From: Agelas oroides
Lineage: Eukaryota; Porifera; Demospongiae; Agelasida; Agelasidae
Reading direction: 5' to 3'
Assembly: GCA_949130485.1 (NCBI GenBank)
Contig: OX422193.1
Coordinates: 5,872,871 to 5,936,870, forward strand
DNA: 64,000 nucleotides
The position numbers and the translations under genes were made by a program. Below the pieces are notes generated by a model. That model worked only from the letters and a program-made list of their open reading frames with translations. It was not told the origin of the DNA and did not search any database. Positions within the stretch are counted from its first letter, which is position 1. Each line of letters begins with the position of its first letter. Of the stretch, positions 1-11,297 are shown in pieces.

Positions 1-2835
1 AATGGTAGACAGTAGTAGACTCCAGTAGAGCTAAGTAGAGTAATGGAAGAGTGTGGTTGAGCCAAGTAGAGACATGGTACGGGGCACTAGTGTCATGTAG
101 AGACAAGTAGAGCAATGGTAGAGAGTAGTAGAGTCGAGTAGAGCTAAGTAGAGTATTAGTAGAGTGTAGTAGAACCAGGAAGAGGCATGGAAGTGTGCAG
201 TAGAGTCAAGTAGAGCCACGTAGAGCCATAGAAGTGTTTAGTAGAATCCAGTAGAGCTAGGTAGAGCAATGGTAAGGTGTAGTAGAGTCCTGTAGAGCTA
301 AGTAGAGCAACGGTAGAGTGTAGTAGAGCCAAGTAGAGACATGGTAGAGTGTAGTAGAGTCAAGTACAGCCAAGTTGAGCCAATGTAGGGTGCAGTATAG
401 TGTCCAGTAGAGTCATGGTAGAGTGCAGTAGAATAAGGTAGAGCGAAGGAGAGCCATAGTAGAGAGTAGTATAGTCCAGTAGAGCTAAGTAGAGTAATGA
501 TAGAGTGTAGTAGAGCCAAGTAGAGACATGGTAGAGTGTAGTAGAGGGAAGTACAGCCAAGTGGAGCCAATGTAGGATGCAGTATAGTGTCCAGTAGAGT
601 CATTGTAGAGTGCAGTAGAATAAGGTAGAGCGAAGGAGAGCGATAGTAGAGAGTAGTATAGTCCAGTAGAGCTAAGTAGAGTAATGGTAGAGTGTAGTAG
701 AGCCAAGTAGAGCTATGGTAGTGTGCAGTAGAGTCAAGTAGAGCCAAGTAGAGCAATGGTAGAGAGTAGTAGAGTCCAGTAGAGCTAACTAGAGCAATGG
801 TAGAGTGTAGAACAGTCAACTAGGGTCAAGTAGCGCCATGGTAGACAGTAGTAGAGTCCAGTAGAGCTAAGTAGAGTAATGGTAGAGTGTAGTAGAGTCA
901 AGTAGAGACATGGTAGGGGGCACTAGTGTCATGTAGAGACAAGTAGAGCCATGGTAGAGAGTAGTAGAGTCCAGTAGAGGTAAGTAGAGTAATGGTAGAG
1001 TGTAGTAGAACCAGAAAGAGCCATGGTAGAGTGCAGTAGAGTCAAGTAGAGCCACGTAGAGCCATAGAAGTGTTTAGCAGAATCCAGTAGAGCTAGGTAG
1101 AGTGATGGTAGATTGTGTAGTGGAGCCAAGTAGAGCCTAGCCTCATCCCCATGGCAGGCTCTCTCCTCAAAAACGGGGAGGGGGAGGAGAAAGCCTGGGG
1201 ACATGGCTAAGTACGGACATGGTAGAGTGTAGTATACACTAGTACAGCAAAGTGGAGCCAATGTAGGGTGCAGTATAGTGTCCAGTAGACTCATGCTAGA
1301 GAGTAGTAGAGTCCAGTAGAGCTAAGTAGAGCAATGGTAGAGTGTAGAACGGTCAACTAGGGTCAAGTAGAGCGATGGTAGACAGTAGTAGAATCCAGTA
1401 GAGATAAGTAGAGTAATGGTAGAGTGTAGTAGAGGCAAGTAGAGACATGATAAGGGGCACTATAGTGTCATGGAGAACCAAGGAGAGCCAAGGTAGAGAG
1501 TAGTAGAGTCCAGTAGAGCTAAGTAGAGAAATGGTAGAGTGTAGGAGAGCCAAGTAGAGCCATGGTAGAGAGTAGTAGAGTCATGCAGAGGCAAGTGGAG
1601 CAATGGCAGAGTGTAGGAGAGTCAAGTAGAGCTATTTAGACCAATGGTCGAGTGTAGTAGAGCCAAGTAGAGCCATTGTAGAGTGTATAGTAGAGTCCAG
1701 TGGAGCTAAGTAGAGCAATGGTAGAGTGTAGTATAATCTAAGTAGAGCAATGGTAGAGTGTAGCAGAGCCAAGTAGAGCCATGGTAGAGTGTAGTAGAGT
1801 CAAGTAGAGCTAACTAGAGCAATGGTAGAGTGTAGTACAGTCAACTAGGGTTAAGTAGAGCCATGGTAGACAGTAGTAGAGTCCAGTAGAGCTAAGTAGA
1901 TTAATGGTAGAGTGTAGTAGAGCCAAGTAGAGACATGGTAGGGGGCACTACAGTGTAGCAGAGCCAAGTAGAGCCATGGTAGAGTGTAGTAAAGTCAAGT
2001 AGAGCTAACTAGAGCAATGGTAGAGTGTAGTAGTGTCAACTAGTGTTAAGTAGAGCTATGGTAGACAGTAGTAGAGTCCAGTAGATCCAAGTACATTAAT
2101 GGTAGAGTGTAGTAGAGCCAAGTAGAGACATGGTAGGGGCACTAGTGTCATGTAGAGACAAGTAGAGCAATGGTAGGGAGTAGTAGAGCCAAGTAGAGAC
2201 ATGGTAGGGGGCACTAGTGTCATGTAGAGACAAGTAGAGCAATGGTAGAGAGTAGTAGAATCCAGTAGAACTAAGTAGAGTAACGGTAGAGTGTAGTAGA
2301 ACCAAGTAGAGACATGGTAGAGTGTAGTAGAGTCAAGTAGAGCCACGTAGAACCATAGAAGTGTTTAGTAGAATCCAGTAGAGCTAGGTAGAGCAATGGT
2401 AAGGTGTAGTAGAGTCCAGTAGAGCGAAGTAGAGCAACGGTAGAGTGTAGTAGAGCCAAGTAGAGACATGTTAGGGTGTAGTAGAGTCTTGTAGAGGCAA
2501 GTAGAGGAATGGTAGAGTGGAGTAGAGTCAAGTAGAGCTACGTAGAGCAATGGTACAGTGTAGTAGAGCGAAGTAGACCCATGATAGGGGGCACTAGTGT
2601 CATGTAGAGAGAAGTAGAGCCATGGTAGAGAGTAGTAGAATCCAGTAGAACTAGGTAGACCAATGGTAAGATGTAGTAGAGTCCAGTAGAGCTAAGTAGA
2701 GCAATGGTAGAGTGTAGTATAGCCAAGTAGAGACATGGTAGAGTGTAGTAGAGTCTTGTAGAGCCAACTAGAGCAATGGTAGGGTGAAGTAGAGTCAGGT
2801 AGAGCCAAGTAGAGCCATGGTAGAGTGTAGTAGGG
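1..2835. repeat. Left array segment, outside the mega-unit copies
   Basis: This stretch is continuous 31/41-bp monomers with no gene. It holds foldback copy 1 (1138-1209). The module CATGCAGAGGCAAG begins at 1582, 373 bp after the foldback end. A run of GAATCTAAGTAGAG- and CAACTAGGG-type monomers follows, and CACTAGTG-type monomers lie near 2,130-2,220. Its monomer order resembles 13.3-14.1 kb and 28.7-29.5 kb, so it may be the tail of an earlier mega-unit that starts left of the window. That last point is inference. Confidence 0.75.
1138..1209. mobile_element. G-run foldback element, copy 1
   Basis: Inverted arms lie at 1155-1168 (CAGGCTCTCTCCTC) and 1184-1197. The right arm has one mismatch to a perfect partner: GAGGAGAAAGCCTG. 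The loop is an A-tract, a C, then an interrupted G-run (GGGG, A, GGGGG), so this copy lacks the long pure G-run of the others. The outer ends are TA-GCCTCATCCCC and GGGGACATGGC-TA. They read as short imperfect terminal inverted repeats with a possible TA target duplication, a layout seen in MITE-like elements. There is no room for a transposase. The inverted repeat is certain; the mobile-element reading is an inference. Confidence 0.7.
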
Positions 2836-3059
2836 TCAAGTAGAGCAAAGTAGAGCCATGGTAGACAGTAGTAGAGTCCAGTAGAGCTAAGTAGAGTAAT
2901 GGTAGAGTGTAGTAGAGCCAAGTAGAGACATGGTACGGGGCACCAGTGTCATGTAGAGACAAGTAGAGCTATGGTAGAGAGTAATAGAGTGCAGTACAGC
3001 TAAGTAGAGTAATGGTAGAGTGTAGTAGAACCATAAAGAGCCATTTTAGAGTGCAGTAG

Positions 3060-4744
3060 AGTCAAGTAGAGCCACACAAAGCCATAGAAGTGTTTAGGAG
3101 AATCTAGTAGAGCTAGGTGGTGCAATGGTGAGGTGTAGTAGAGTCCAGTAGAGCTAAGAAGAGCAATGGTTGAGTGTAGTAGAGCCAAGTAGAGACATGG
3201 TAGGGGGCACTAGTGTCATGTAGAGACAAGCAGAGCAATGGTAGAGAGTAGTAGAGTCCAGTAGAGCTAAGTAGAGTATTGGTAGAGTGTAGTAGAACAA
3301 GGAAGAGCCATGGTAGAATTAAGTAGAGTCAAGTAGAGCCACGTAGAGCCATAGAAGTGTTTAGTAGAATCCAGTAGAGCTAGGTAGAGCAATGGTAAGG
3401 TGTAGTAGAGTCCAGTAGAGCTAAGTAGAGGAATGGTAGAGTGTAGTATAGCCAAGTAGAGACGTGGTAGAGTGTAGTAGAGTCAAGTACAGCCAAGTGG
3501 AGCCAATGTACGGTGCAGTATAGTGTCCAGTAGAGTCATGGTAGAGTGCAGTAGAATAAAGTAGAGCGAAGGAGAGCCATAGTAGAGAGTAGTATAGTCC
3601 AGTAGAGCTAAGTAGAGTAATGATAGAGTGTAGTAGAGCCAAGTAGTGCCATGGTAGTATGCAGTAGAGTCAAGTAGAGCCAAGTAGAGCCATGGTAGAG
3701 AGTAGTAGAGTCCAGTAGAGCTAACTAGAGCAATGGTAGAGTGTAGAAGAGTCAAGTAGGGTCAAGGAGAGCCATGGTAGACAGTAGTAGAGTCCAGTAG
3801 AGCTAAGTAGAGTAATGGTAGAGTGTAGTAGAGGCAAGTAGAGACATGGTAGAGTGTAGTAGAGTCAAGTACAGCCAAGTTGAGCCAATGTAGGGTGCAG
3901 TATAGTGTCCAGTAGAGTCATGGTAGAGTGCAGTAGAATAAAGTAGAGCGAAGGAGAGCCATAGTAGACAGTAGTATAGTCCAGTAGAGCTAAGTAGAGT
4001 AATGGTAGAGTGTAGTATAGCTAAGTAGAGCCATGGTAGTGTGCAGTAGAGTCAAGTAGAGAGAAGTAGAGCCATGGTAGAGAGTAGTAGAGTCCAGTAG
4101 AGCTAACTAGAGCAATGGTAGAGTGTTGAAGAGTCAATTAGGGTCAAGTAGAGACATGGTAGACAGTAGTAGAGTCCAGTAGAGCTAAGTAGAGTAATGG
4201 TAGAGTGTAGTAGAGCCAAGTAGAGACATGGTAGGGGGAACTAGTGTAATGTAGGGACAAGTAGAGCAATGGTAGAGAGTAGTAGAGTACAGTAGAGCTA
4301 AGTAGAGTAATGGTAGAGTGTAGTAGAACCAGGAAGAGCCATGGTAGAGTGCAGTAGAGTCAAGTAGAGCCACGTAGAGCCATAGAAGTGTTTAGCAGAA
4401 ACCAGTAGAGCTAGGTAGAGTAATGGTAAGGTGTAGTAGAGTCCAGTAGAGCTAAGTTGAGCAACGGTAGAGTGTAGTAGAGCCAAGTAGATACATGGTA
4501 GGGGGTACAGGTGTCATGTAGACAGAAGTAGAGCCATGGTAGAGAGTAGTTGAATCCAGTAGAACTAGGTAGACCAATGGTAAGGTGTAGTAGAGTCCAG
4601 TAGAGCTAAGTATAGCAATGGTAGAGTGTAGTATAGCCAAGTAGAGACATGGTAGAGTGTAGTAGAGTCTTGTAGAGCCAACTAGAGCAATGGTAGGGTG
4701 TAGTAAAGTCAGGTAGAGCCAAGTAGAGCCATGGTGAGTGCAGT
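3060..4744. repeat. 1.7-kb local tandem duplication, unit 1
   Basis: Positions here recur 1,683 bp downstream (3,267 with 4,950; 3,421 with 5,104; 4,185 with 5,868; 4,298 with 5,981). The unit opens with a monomer reading TGTTTAGGAGAATCTAG near 3,091, whose partners are near 4,780 and 6,577. It has no gene content. 1,683 equals 35 x 41 + 8 x 31, but at this length such a decomposition is not informative. Confidence 0.85.
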
Positions 4745-6541
4745 AGAGTCAAGTAGAGCCACGTAAAGCCATAGAAGTGTTTAGGAGAATCTAGTAGAGC
4801 TGGTGCAATGGTGAGGTGTAGTAGAGTCCAGTAGAGCTAAGGAGAGCAATGGTTGAGTGTAGTAGAGCCAAGTAGAGACATGGTAGGGGGCACTAGTGTC
4901 ATGTAGAGACAAGCAGAGCAATGGTAGAGAGTAGTAGAGTCCAGTAGAGCTAAGTAGAGTATTGGTAGAGTGTAGTAGAACCAGGAAGAGCCATGGTAGA
5001 GTGAAGTAGAGTCAAGTAGAGCCACGTAGAGCCATAGAAGTGTTTAGTAGAATCCAGTAGAGCTAGGTTGAGCAATGGTAAGGTGTAGTAGAGTCCAGTA
5101 GAGCTAAGTAGAGCAATGGTAGAGTGTAGTAGAGCCAAGTAGAGACGTGGTAGAGTGTAGTAGAGTCAAGTACAGCCAAGTGGAGCCAATGTAGGGTGCA
5201 GTATAGTGTCCAGTAGAGTCATGGTAGAGTGCAGTAGAATAAAGTAGAGCGAAGGAGAGCCATAGTAGAGAGTAGTATAGTCCAGTAGAGTTAAGTAGAG
5301 TAATGATAGAGTGTAGTAGAGCCAAGTAGTGCCATGGTAGTATGCAGTAGAGTCAAGTAGAGCCAAGTAGAGCCATGGTAGAGAGTAGTAGAGTCCAGTA
5401 GAGCTAACTAGAGCAATGGTAGAGTGTAGAAGAGTCAAGTAGGGTCAAGGAGAGCCATGGTAGACAGTAGTAGAGTCCACTAGAGCTAAGTAGAGTAATG
5501 GTAGAGTGTAGTAGAGGCAAGTAGAGACATGGTAGAGTGTAGTAGAGTCAAGTACAGCGAAGTGGAGGCAATGTAGGGTGCAGTATAGTGTCCAGTAGAG
5601 TCATGGTAGAGTGCAGTAGGATAAAGTAGAGCGAAGGAGAGCCATAGTAGACAGTAGTATAGTCCAGTAGAGCTAAGTAGAGTAATGGTAGAGTGTAGTA
5701 GAGCTAAGTAGAGCCATGGTAATGTGCAGTAGAGTCAAGTAGAGAGAAGTAGAGCCATGGTAGAGAGTAGTAGAGTCCAGTAGAGGTAACTAGAGCAATG
5801 GTAGAGTGTTGAAGAGTCAATTAGGGTCAAGTAGAGACATGGTAGACAGTAGTAGAGTCCAGTAGAGCTAAGTAGAGTAATGGTAGAGTGTAGTAGAGCC
5901 AAGTAGAGACATGGTAGAGGGAACTAGTGTAATGTAGGGACAAGTAGAGCTATGGTAGAGAGTAGTAGAGTACAGTAGAGCTAAGTAGAGTAATGGTAGA
6001 GTGTAGTAGAACCAGGAAGAGCCATGGTAGAGTGCAGTAGAGTCAAGTAGAGCCACGTAGAGCCATAGAAGTGTTTAGCAGAAACCAGTAGAGCTAGGTA
6101 GAGTAATGTTAAGGTGTAGTAGAGTCCAGTAGAGCTAAGTTGAGCAACGGTAGAGTGTAGTAGAGCCAAGTAGATACATGGTAGGGTGTAGTAGAGTCTT
6201 GTAGAAGCAAGTAGAGTAATGGTAGAGTGGAGTATAGTCAAGTAGAGCTAAGTAGAGCAATGGTAGAGTGTAGTAGAGCGAAGTAGACCCATGGTAGGGG
6301 GCACAGGTGTCATGTAGAGAGAAGTAGAGGCATGGTAGAGAGTAGTAGAATCCAGGAGAACTAGGTAGACCGATGGTAAGGTGTAGTAGAGTCCAGTAGA
6401 GCTAAGTAGAGCAATGGTAGAGTGTAGTATAGCCAAGTAGAGACATGGTAGAGTGTAGTAGAGTCTTGTAGAGCCAACTATAGAGCAATGGTAGGGTGTA
6501 GTAGAGTCAGGTAGAGCCAAGTAGAGCCATGGTAGAGTGCA
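4745..6541. repeat. 1.8-kb local tandem duplication, unit 2
   Basis: This is the second unit of the local duplication. In its right part it carries roughly three additional monomers near 6,181-6,300, so the shift to the next copy becomes 1,803 bp (4,837 with 6,640; 4,950 with 6,753). A third, partial unit starts near 6,542 and can be followed to about 7,010. The matching part of mega-unit copy 2 (15.7-17.5 kb) has only one unit, so the duplication arose after the mega-units separated, or was lost from copy 2. Confidence 0.85.
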
Positions 6542-8206
6542 GTAGAGTCAAGTAGAGCCACGTAAAGCCATAGAAGTGTTTAGGAGAATCTAGTAGAGCT
6601 AGGTGGTGCAATGGTGAGGTGTAGTAGAGTCCAGTAGAGCTAAGGAGAGCAATGGTTGAGTGTAGTAGAGCCAAGTAGAGACATGGTAGGGGGCACTAGT
6701 GTCATGTAGAGACAAGCAGAGCAATGGTAGAGAGTAGTAGAGTCCAGTAGAGCTAAGTAGAGTATTGGTAGAGTGTAGTAGAACCACGAAGAGCCATGGT
6801 AGAGTGAAGTAGAGTCAAGTAGAGCCACGTAGAGCCATAGAAGTATTTAGTAGAATCCAGGAGAGCTAGGTAGAGCAATGGTAAGTTGTAGTAGAGTCCA
6901 GTAGAGCTAAGTAGAGCAATGGTAGAGTGTAGTAGAGCCAAGTAGAGACGTGGTAGAGTGTAGTAGAGTCAAGTACAGCCAAGTGGAGCCAATGTAGGAT
7001 GCAGTATAGTGTCTAGTAGAGTTATGGTAGAGTGCAGTAGAATAAGTAGAGCAAAGGAGAGCCATAGTAGAGAGAAGTATAGTCCAGTAGAGCTAAGTAG
7101 AGTAATGGTAGAGTGTAGTAGAGCCAAGTAGAGCCATGGTAGTATGCAGTAGAGTCAAGTAGAGCCAAGCAGAGCCATGGTAGAGAGTAGTAGAGTCCAG
7201 TAGATCTAACTAGAGCAATGGTAGAGTGTAGAAGAGTCAACTAGGGTCAATGAGAGCCATGGTAGACAGTAGTACAGTCCAGTAGACCTAGGTAGAGTAA
7301 TGGTAGAGTGTAGTAGAGCCAAGTAGAGACATGGTAGAGTGTAGTAGAGTCAAGTACAGCCAAGTGGAGCCAATGTAAGGTGCAGTATAGTGTCTAGTAG
7401 AGTCATGGTAGAGTGCAGTAGAATAAAGTAGAGCGAAGGAGAGCCATAGTAGAGAGTAGTATAGTCCAGTAGAGCTAAGTAGAGTAATGGTAGAGTGTAG
7501 TAGAGTCAAGTAGAGCGATGGTAGTGTGCAGTAGAGTCAAGCAGAGCCAAGAAGAGCCATGGTAGAGAGTAGTAGAGTCCAGTAGAGCTAACTAGATCAA
7601 TGGTAGAGTGTAGAAGAGTCAACTAGGGTCAAGTAGAGCCATGGTAGACAGTAGTAGAATCCAGTAGAGATAAGTAGAGTAATGGTAGAGTGTAGTAGAG
7701 GCAAGTAGAGACATGATAAGGGGCACTATAGTGTCATGTAGAACCAAGGAGAGCCATGGTAGAGAGTAGTAGAGTGCAGTAGAGCTAAGTAGAGAAATGG
7801 TAGAGTGTAGTAGAGCGAAGTAGAGCCATGGTAGAGAGTAGTAGATTCATGCAGAGGCAAGTGGAGTAATGGCAGAGTGTAGTAGAGTCAAGTAGAGCTA
7901 TGTAGACCAATGGTCGAGTGTAGTAGAGCCAAGTAGAGCCATTGTAGAGTGTATAGTAGAGTCCAGTGGAGCTAAGTAGAGCAATGGTAGAGTGTAGTAG
8001 AATCTAAGTAGAGCAATGGTAGAGTGTAGCAGAGCCAAGTAGAGCCATGGTAGAATGTAGTAGAGTCAAGCAGAGCTAACTAGAGCAATGGTAGAGTGTA
8101 GTACAGTCAACTAGGGTTAAGTAGAGCCATGGTCGACAGTAGTAAAGTCCAGTAGAGCTAAGTAGATTAATGGTAGAGTGTAGTAGAGCCAAGTAGAGAC
8201 ATGGTA
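6542..8206. repeat. Array segment paired with 17,513-19,177
   Basis: This is monomer array only. It opens with the partial third unit of the local duplication. It then carries GTACAGCCAAGTGGAGCC and AGAATAAAGTAGAGCGAAGG monomers and a CATGCAGAGGCAAG module near 7,848. It matches the region 10,971-10,972 bp downstream. One 1-bp deletion is visible near 7,044 (GAATAAGTAG where the partner has GAATAAAGTAG). Similarity breaks near 8,206, where this copy reads CATGGTATAGAGAG and the partner continues into a GGGCGCACTATTG monomer. Confidence 0.8.
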
Positions 8207-10455
8207 TAGAGAGTAGTAGAATCCAGTAGAGATAAGTAGAGTAATGGTAGAGAGTAGTAGAGCCAAGTACAGACATGGTAGGGGGCACTAGTGTCATGTA
8301 GAGACAAGTAGAGCAATGGTAGAGAGTAGTAGAGTTCAGTAGAGCTAAGTAGAGTAATGGTAGAGTGTAGTAGAACCAGGAAAAGCCATAGTAGAGTGCA
8401 GTAGAGTCAAGTAGAGCCACGTAGAGCCATAGAAGTGTTTAGTAGAATCCAGTAGAGCTAGGTAGAGCAATGGTAAGGTGTAGTAGAGTCCAGTAGAGCT
8501 AAGTAGAGCAACGGTAGAGTGTAGTAGAACCAAGTAGAGACATGGTAGAGTGTAGTAGAGTTAAGTACAGCCAAGTGGAGCCAATGTAGGGTGTAGTATA
8601 GTGTCCAGTAGAGTTATGGTAGAGTGCAGTAGAATAAAGTAGAGCGAAGGAGAGCCATAGTAGAAAGTAGTATAGTCCAGTAGAGCTAAGAAGACTAATG
8701 GTAGAGTGTAGTAGAGCTAAGTAGAGCCATGGTAGTGTGCAGTAGAGTCAAGTAGAGCGAAGTAGAGCCATAGTAGAGAGTAGTAGAGTCCAGTAGAGCT
8801 AACTAGAGCAATGATAGAGTGTAGAAGAGTCAATTAAGATCAAGTAGCGCCATGGTAGACAGTAGTAGAGTCCAGTAGAGCTAAGTAGAGTAATGGTAGA
8901 CTGTAGTAGAGCCAAGTAGAGACATGGTAGGGGGCACTAGTGTCATGTAGAGACAAGTAGAGCAATGGTAGAGAGTAGTAGAGTCCAGTAGAGCTAAGTA
9001 TAGAGTAATGGTAGAGTGTAGTAGAACCAGGAAAAGCCATGGTAGAGTGCAGTAGAGTCAAGTAGAGCCACGTAGAGCCATAGAAGTGTTTAGTAGAATC
9101 CAGTAGTGCTAGGTAGAGCAATGGTAAGGTGTAGTAGAGTCCAGTAGAGCTAAGTAGAGCAACGATAGAGTATAGTAGAGCCAAGCAGAGACATAGTAGA
9201 GTGTAGTAGAGTCAAGTACAGCCAAGTGTATCCAATGTAGGGTGCAGTATAGTGTCCAGTAGAGTCATGGTAGAGTGCAGTAGAATAAAGTAAAGCGAAG
9301 GAGAGCCATAGTAGAAAGTGGTATAGTCCAGTAGAGCTAAGGAGAGTAATGGTAGAGTGTAGTAGAGCTAAGTAGAATTATGGTAGTGTGCAGTAGAGTC
9401 AAGTAGAGCCAAGTAGAGCCATAGTAGAGAGTAGTAGAGTCCAGTAGAGCTAACAAGAGCAATGGTTGAGTGTAGAAGAGTCAATTAGGGTGAAGTAGAG
9501 CCATGGTAGACAGTAGTAGAGTCCAGTAGAGCTAAGTAGAGTAATGGTAGAGTGTAGTAGAGCCAAGTAGAGACATGGTAGGGGGCACTAGTGTCATGTA
9601 GAGACAAGTAGAGCGATGGTAGAGAGTAGTAGAGTGCAGTAGAGCTAAGTAGAGTAATGGTAGAGTGTAGTAGAACCAGGAAGAGCCATGGTATAGAGTG
9701 CAGTAAAGTCAAGTAGAGCCACGTAGAGCCATAGAAGTGTTTAGCAGAATCCAGTAGAGCTAGGTAGAGTAATGGTAAGGTGTAGTAGAGTCCAGTAGAG
9801 TTAAGTTGAGCATCGGTAGAGTGTAGTAGAGCCAAGTAGAGACATGGTAGGTGGTACTAGTGTCATGTAGAGACAAGTAGAGCAATGGTAGAGTGTAGTA
9901 GAGTCAAGTAGAGACATGGTATAGAGAGTAGTAGAGTCTTGTAGGGTCAAGTAGAGCAATGGTAGAGTGGAGTAGAGTCAAGTAGAGCTATGTAGAGCAA
10001 TGGTAGAGTGTAGTAGAGCCAAGTAGAGCCACTGTAGAGTGTAGTACAGTCCAGTAGAGCTACGTAGAGCAATGGTAGAGTGGAGTAGAGTGAAGTAGAG
10101 CTAAGTGCAGCAATGGTAGAGTGTAGTAGAGTCCAGTAGAGCTAGGTAGAGCAATGGTAGAGTATAGTTGAGCCAAGTAGAGCCATGGTAGGGTGCGCTA
10201 GTGTCATGGAGAGACAAGTAGAGCCGTAGTAGTGAGTAGTAGAGTCCAGTAGAGCTAAGTAGAGTAATGGTAGAGGCAAGTAGAGCCACGTAGAGCCATA
10301 GAGGTGTTTAGTAGAATCCAGTAGAACTAGGTAGACGAATGGTAAGGTGTAATAGAGTCCAGTACAGCTAAGTAGAGCAATGGTAGAGTGTAGTAGAGCC
10401 AAGTAGAGACATGGTAGAGTGTAGTAGAGTCTTGTAGAGCCAAGTAGAGCAATGG
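8207..10455. repeat. Array segment paired with about 20,050-21,735 and 24,673 on
   Basis: Gene-free monomers. From about 8,260 to 9,900 the segment matches 20,099-21,735 at a shift near 11,840. From about 9,915 it matches 24,673 onwards at a shift of 14,758. The intervening 2.9 kb in the second copy is the product of the 2.7-kb and 3.76-kb duplications there. Small TA insertions (GGTATAGAG for GGTAGAG) occur near 9,002 and 9,692. Confidence 0.75.
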
Positions 10456-10876
10456 TAGTGTGTAGTAGAGTCAGGTAGAGCCAAGTAGAGCCATGGTAGA
10501 GTGTAGTAGAGTCAAGTAGAGCCCAGTAGAGCCATGGTAGACAGTAGTAGAGTCCAGTAGAGGTAAGTAGAGTAATGGTAGAGTGTAGGAGAACCATGAA
10601 GAGCCATGGAAGGGGGCACTAGTGTCATGTAGAGACAGGTAGAGCCATGGTAGAGAGTAGTAGAGTCCAGTAGAGCTAAGTAGAGTAATGGTAGAGTCAA
10701 GTAGAGCCACGTAGAACCATAGAAGTGTTTAGTAGTTTCCAGTAGAACTAGGTAGACCAATGGTAAGGTGTAGTAGAGTCCAGTAGAGCTAAGTAGAGCA
10801 ATGGTGGAGTGTAGTAGAGCCAAGTAGAGACATGGTAGACTGTAGTAGAGTATTGTAGAGCGAAGTAGAGCCATAG
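10456..10876. repeat. 421-bp tandem duplication, unit 1
   Basis: The unit opens at TAGTGTGTAGTAGAG. The same string recurs at 10,877, exactly 421 bp later, and again near 11,298. 421 bp equals 8 x 41 + 3 x 31, a whole number of monomers. The related segment near 25.2 kb has only one unit, so this duplication is private to copy 1 of the older mega-unit. Confidence 0.9.
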
Positions 10877-11297
10877 TAGTGTGTAGTAGAGTCAGGTAGA
10901 GCCAAGTAGAGCCATGGTAGAGTGTAGTAGAGTCAAGTAGAGCCCAGTAGAGCCATGGTAGACAGTAGTAGAGTCCAGTAGAGGTAAGTAGAGTAATGGT
11001 AGAGTGTAGGAGAACCATGAAGAGCCATGGAAGGGGGCACTAGTGTCATGTAGAGACAGGTAGAGCCATGGTAGAGAGTAGTAGAGTCCAGTAGAGCTAA
11101 GTAGAGTAATGGTAGAGTCAAGTAGAGCCACGTAGAGCCATAGAAGTGTTTAGTAGTTTCCAGTAGAACTAGGTAGACCAATGGTAAGGTGTAGTAGAGT
11201 CCAGTAGAGCTAAGTAGAGCAATGGTGGAGTGTAGTAGAGCCAAGTAGAGACATGGTAGACTGTAGTAGAGTATTGTAGAGCGAAGTAGAGCCATAG
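10877..11297. repeat. 421-bp tandem duplication, unit 2
   Basis: This second unit matches 10,456-10,876 almost base for base by reading. It is followed by the start of a third copy of the same monomer order from about 11,298 (GTGTGTAGTAGAGTCAGG), which soon diverges. Confidence 0.9.

Noticed and set aside
1445-1475. CACTATAGTG as a promoter-like palindrome
   Set aside because: It is a derived form of the CACTAGTG monomer with a small insertion, repeated near 7,726, 13,719, 18,696 and 29,067. Nothing suggests transcription starts there.
8205-8260. TATAGAGAG strings as TATA boxes
   Set aside because: They are 2-bp TA insertions in the common GGTAGAGAG step, seen also near 9,692, 9,920, 21,531 and 24,679, with no gene downstream.
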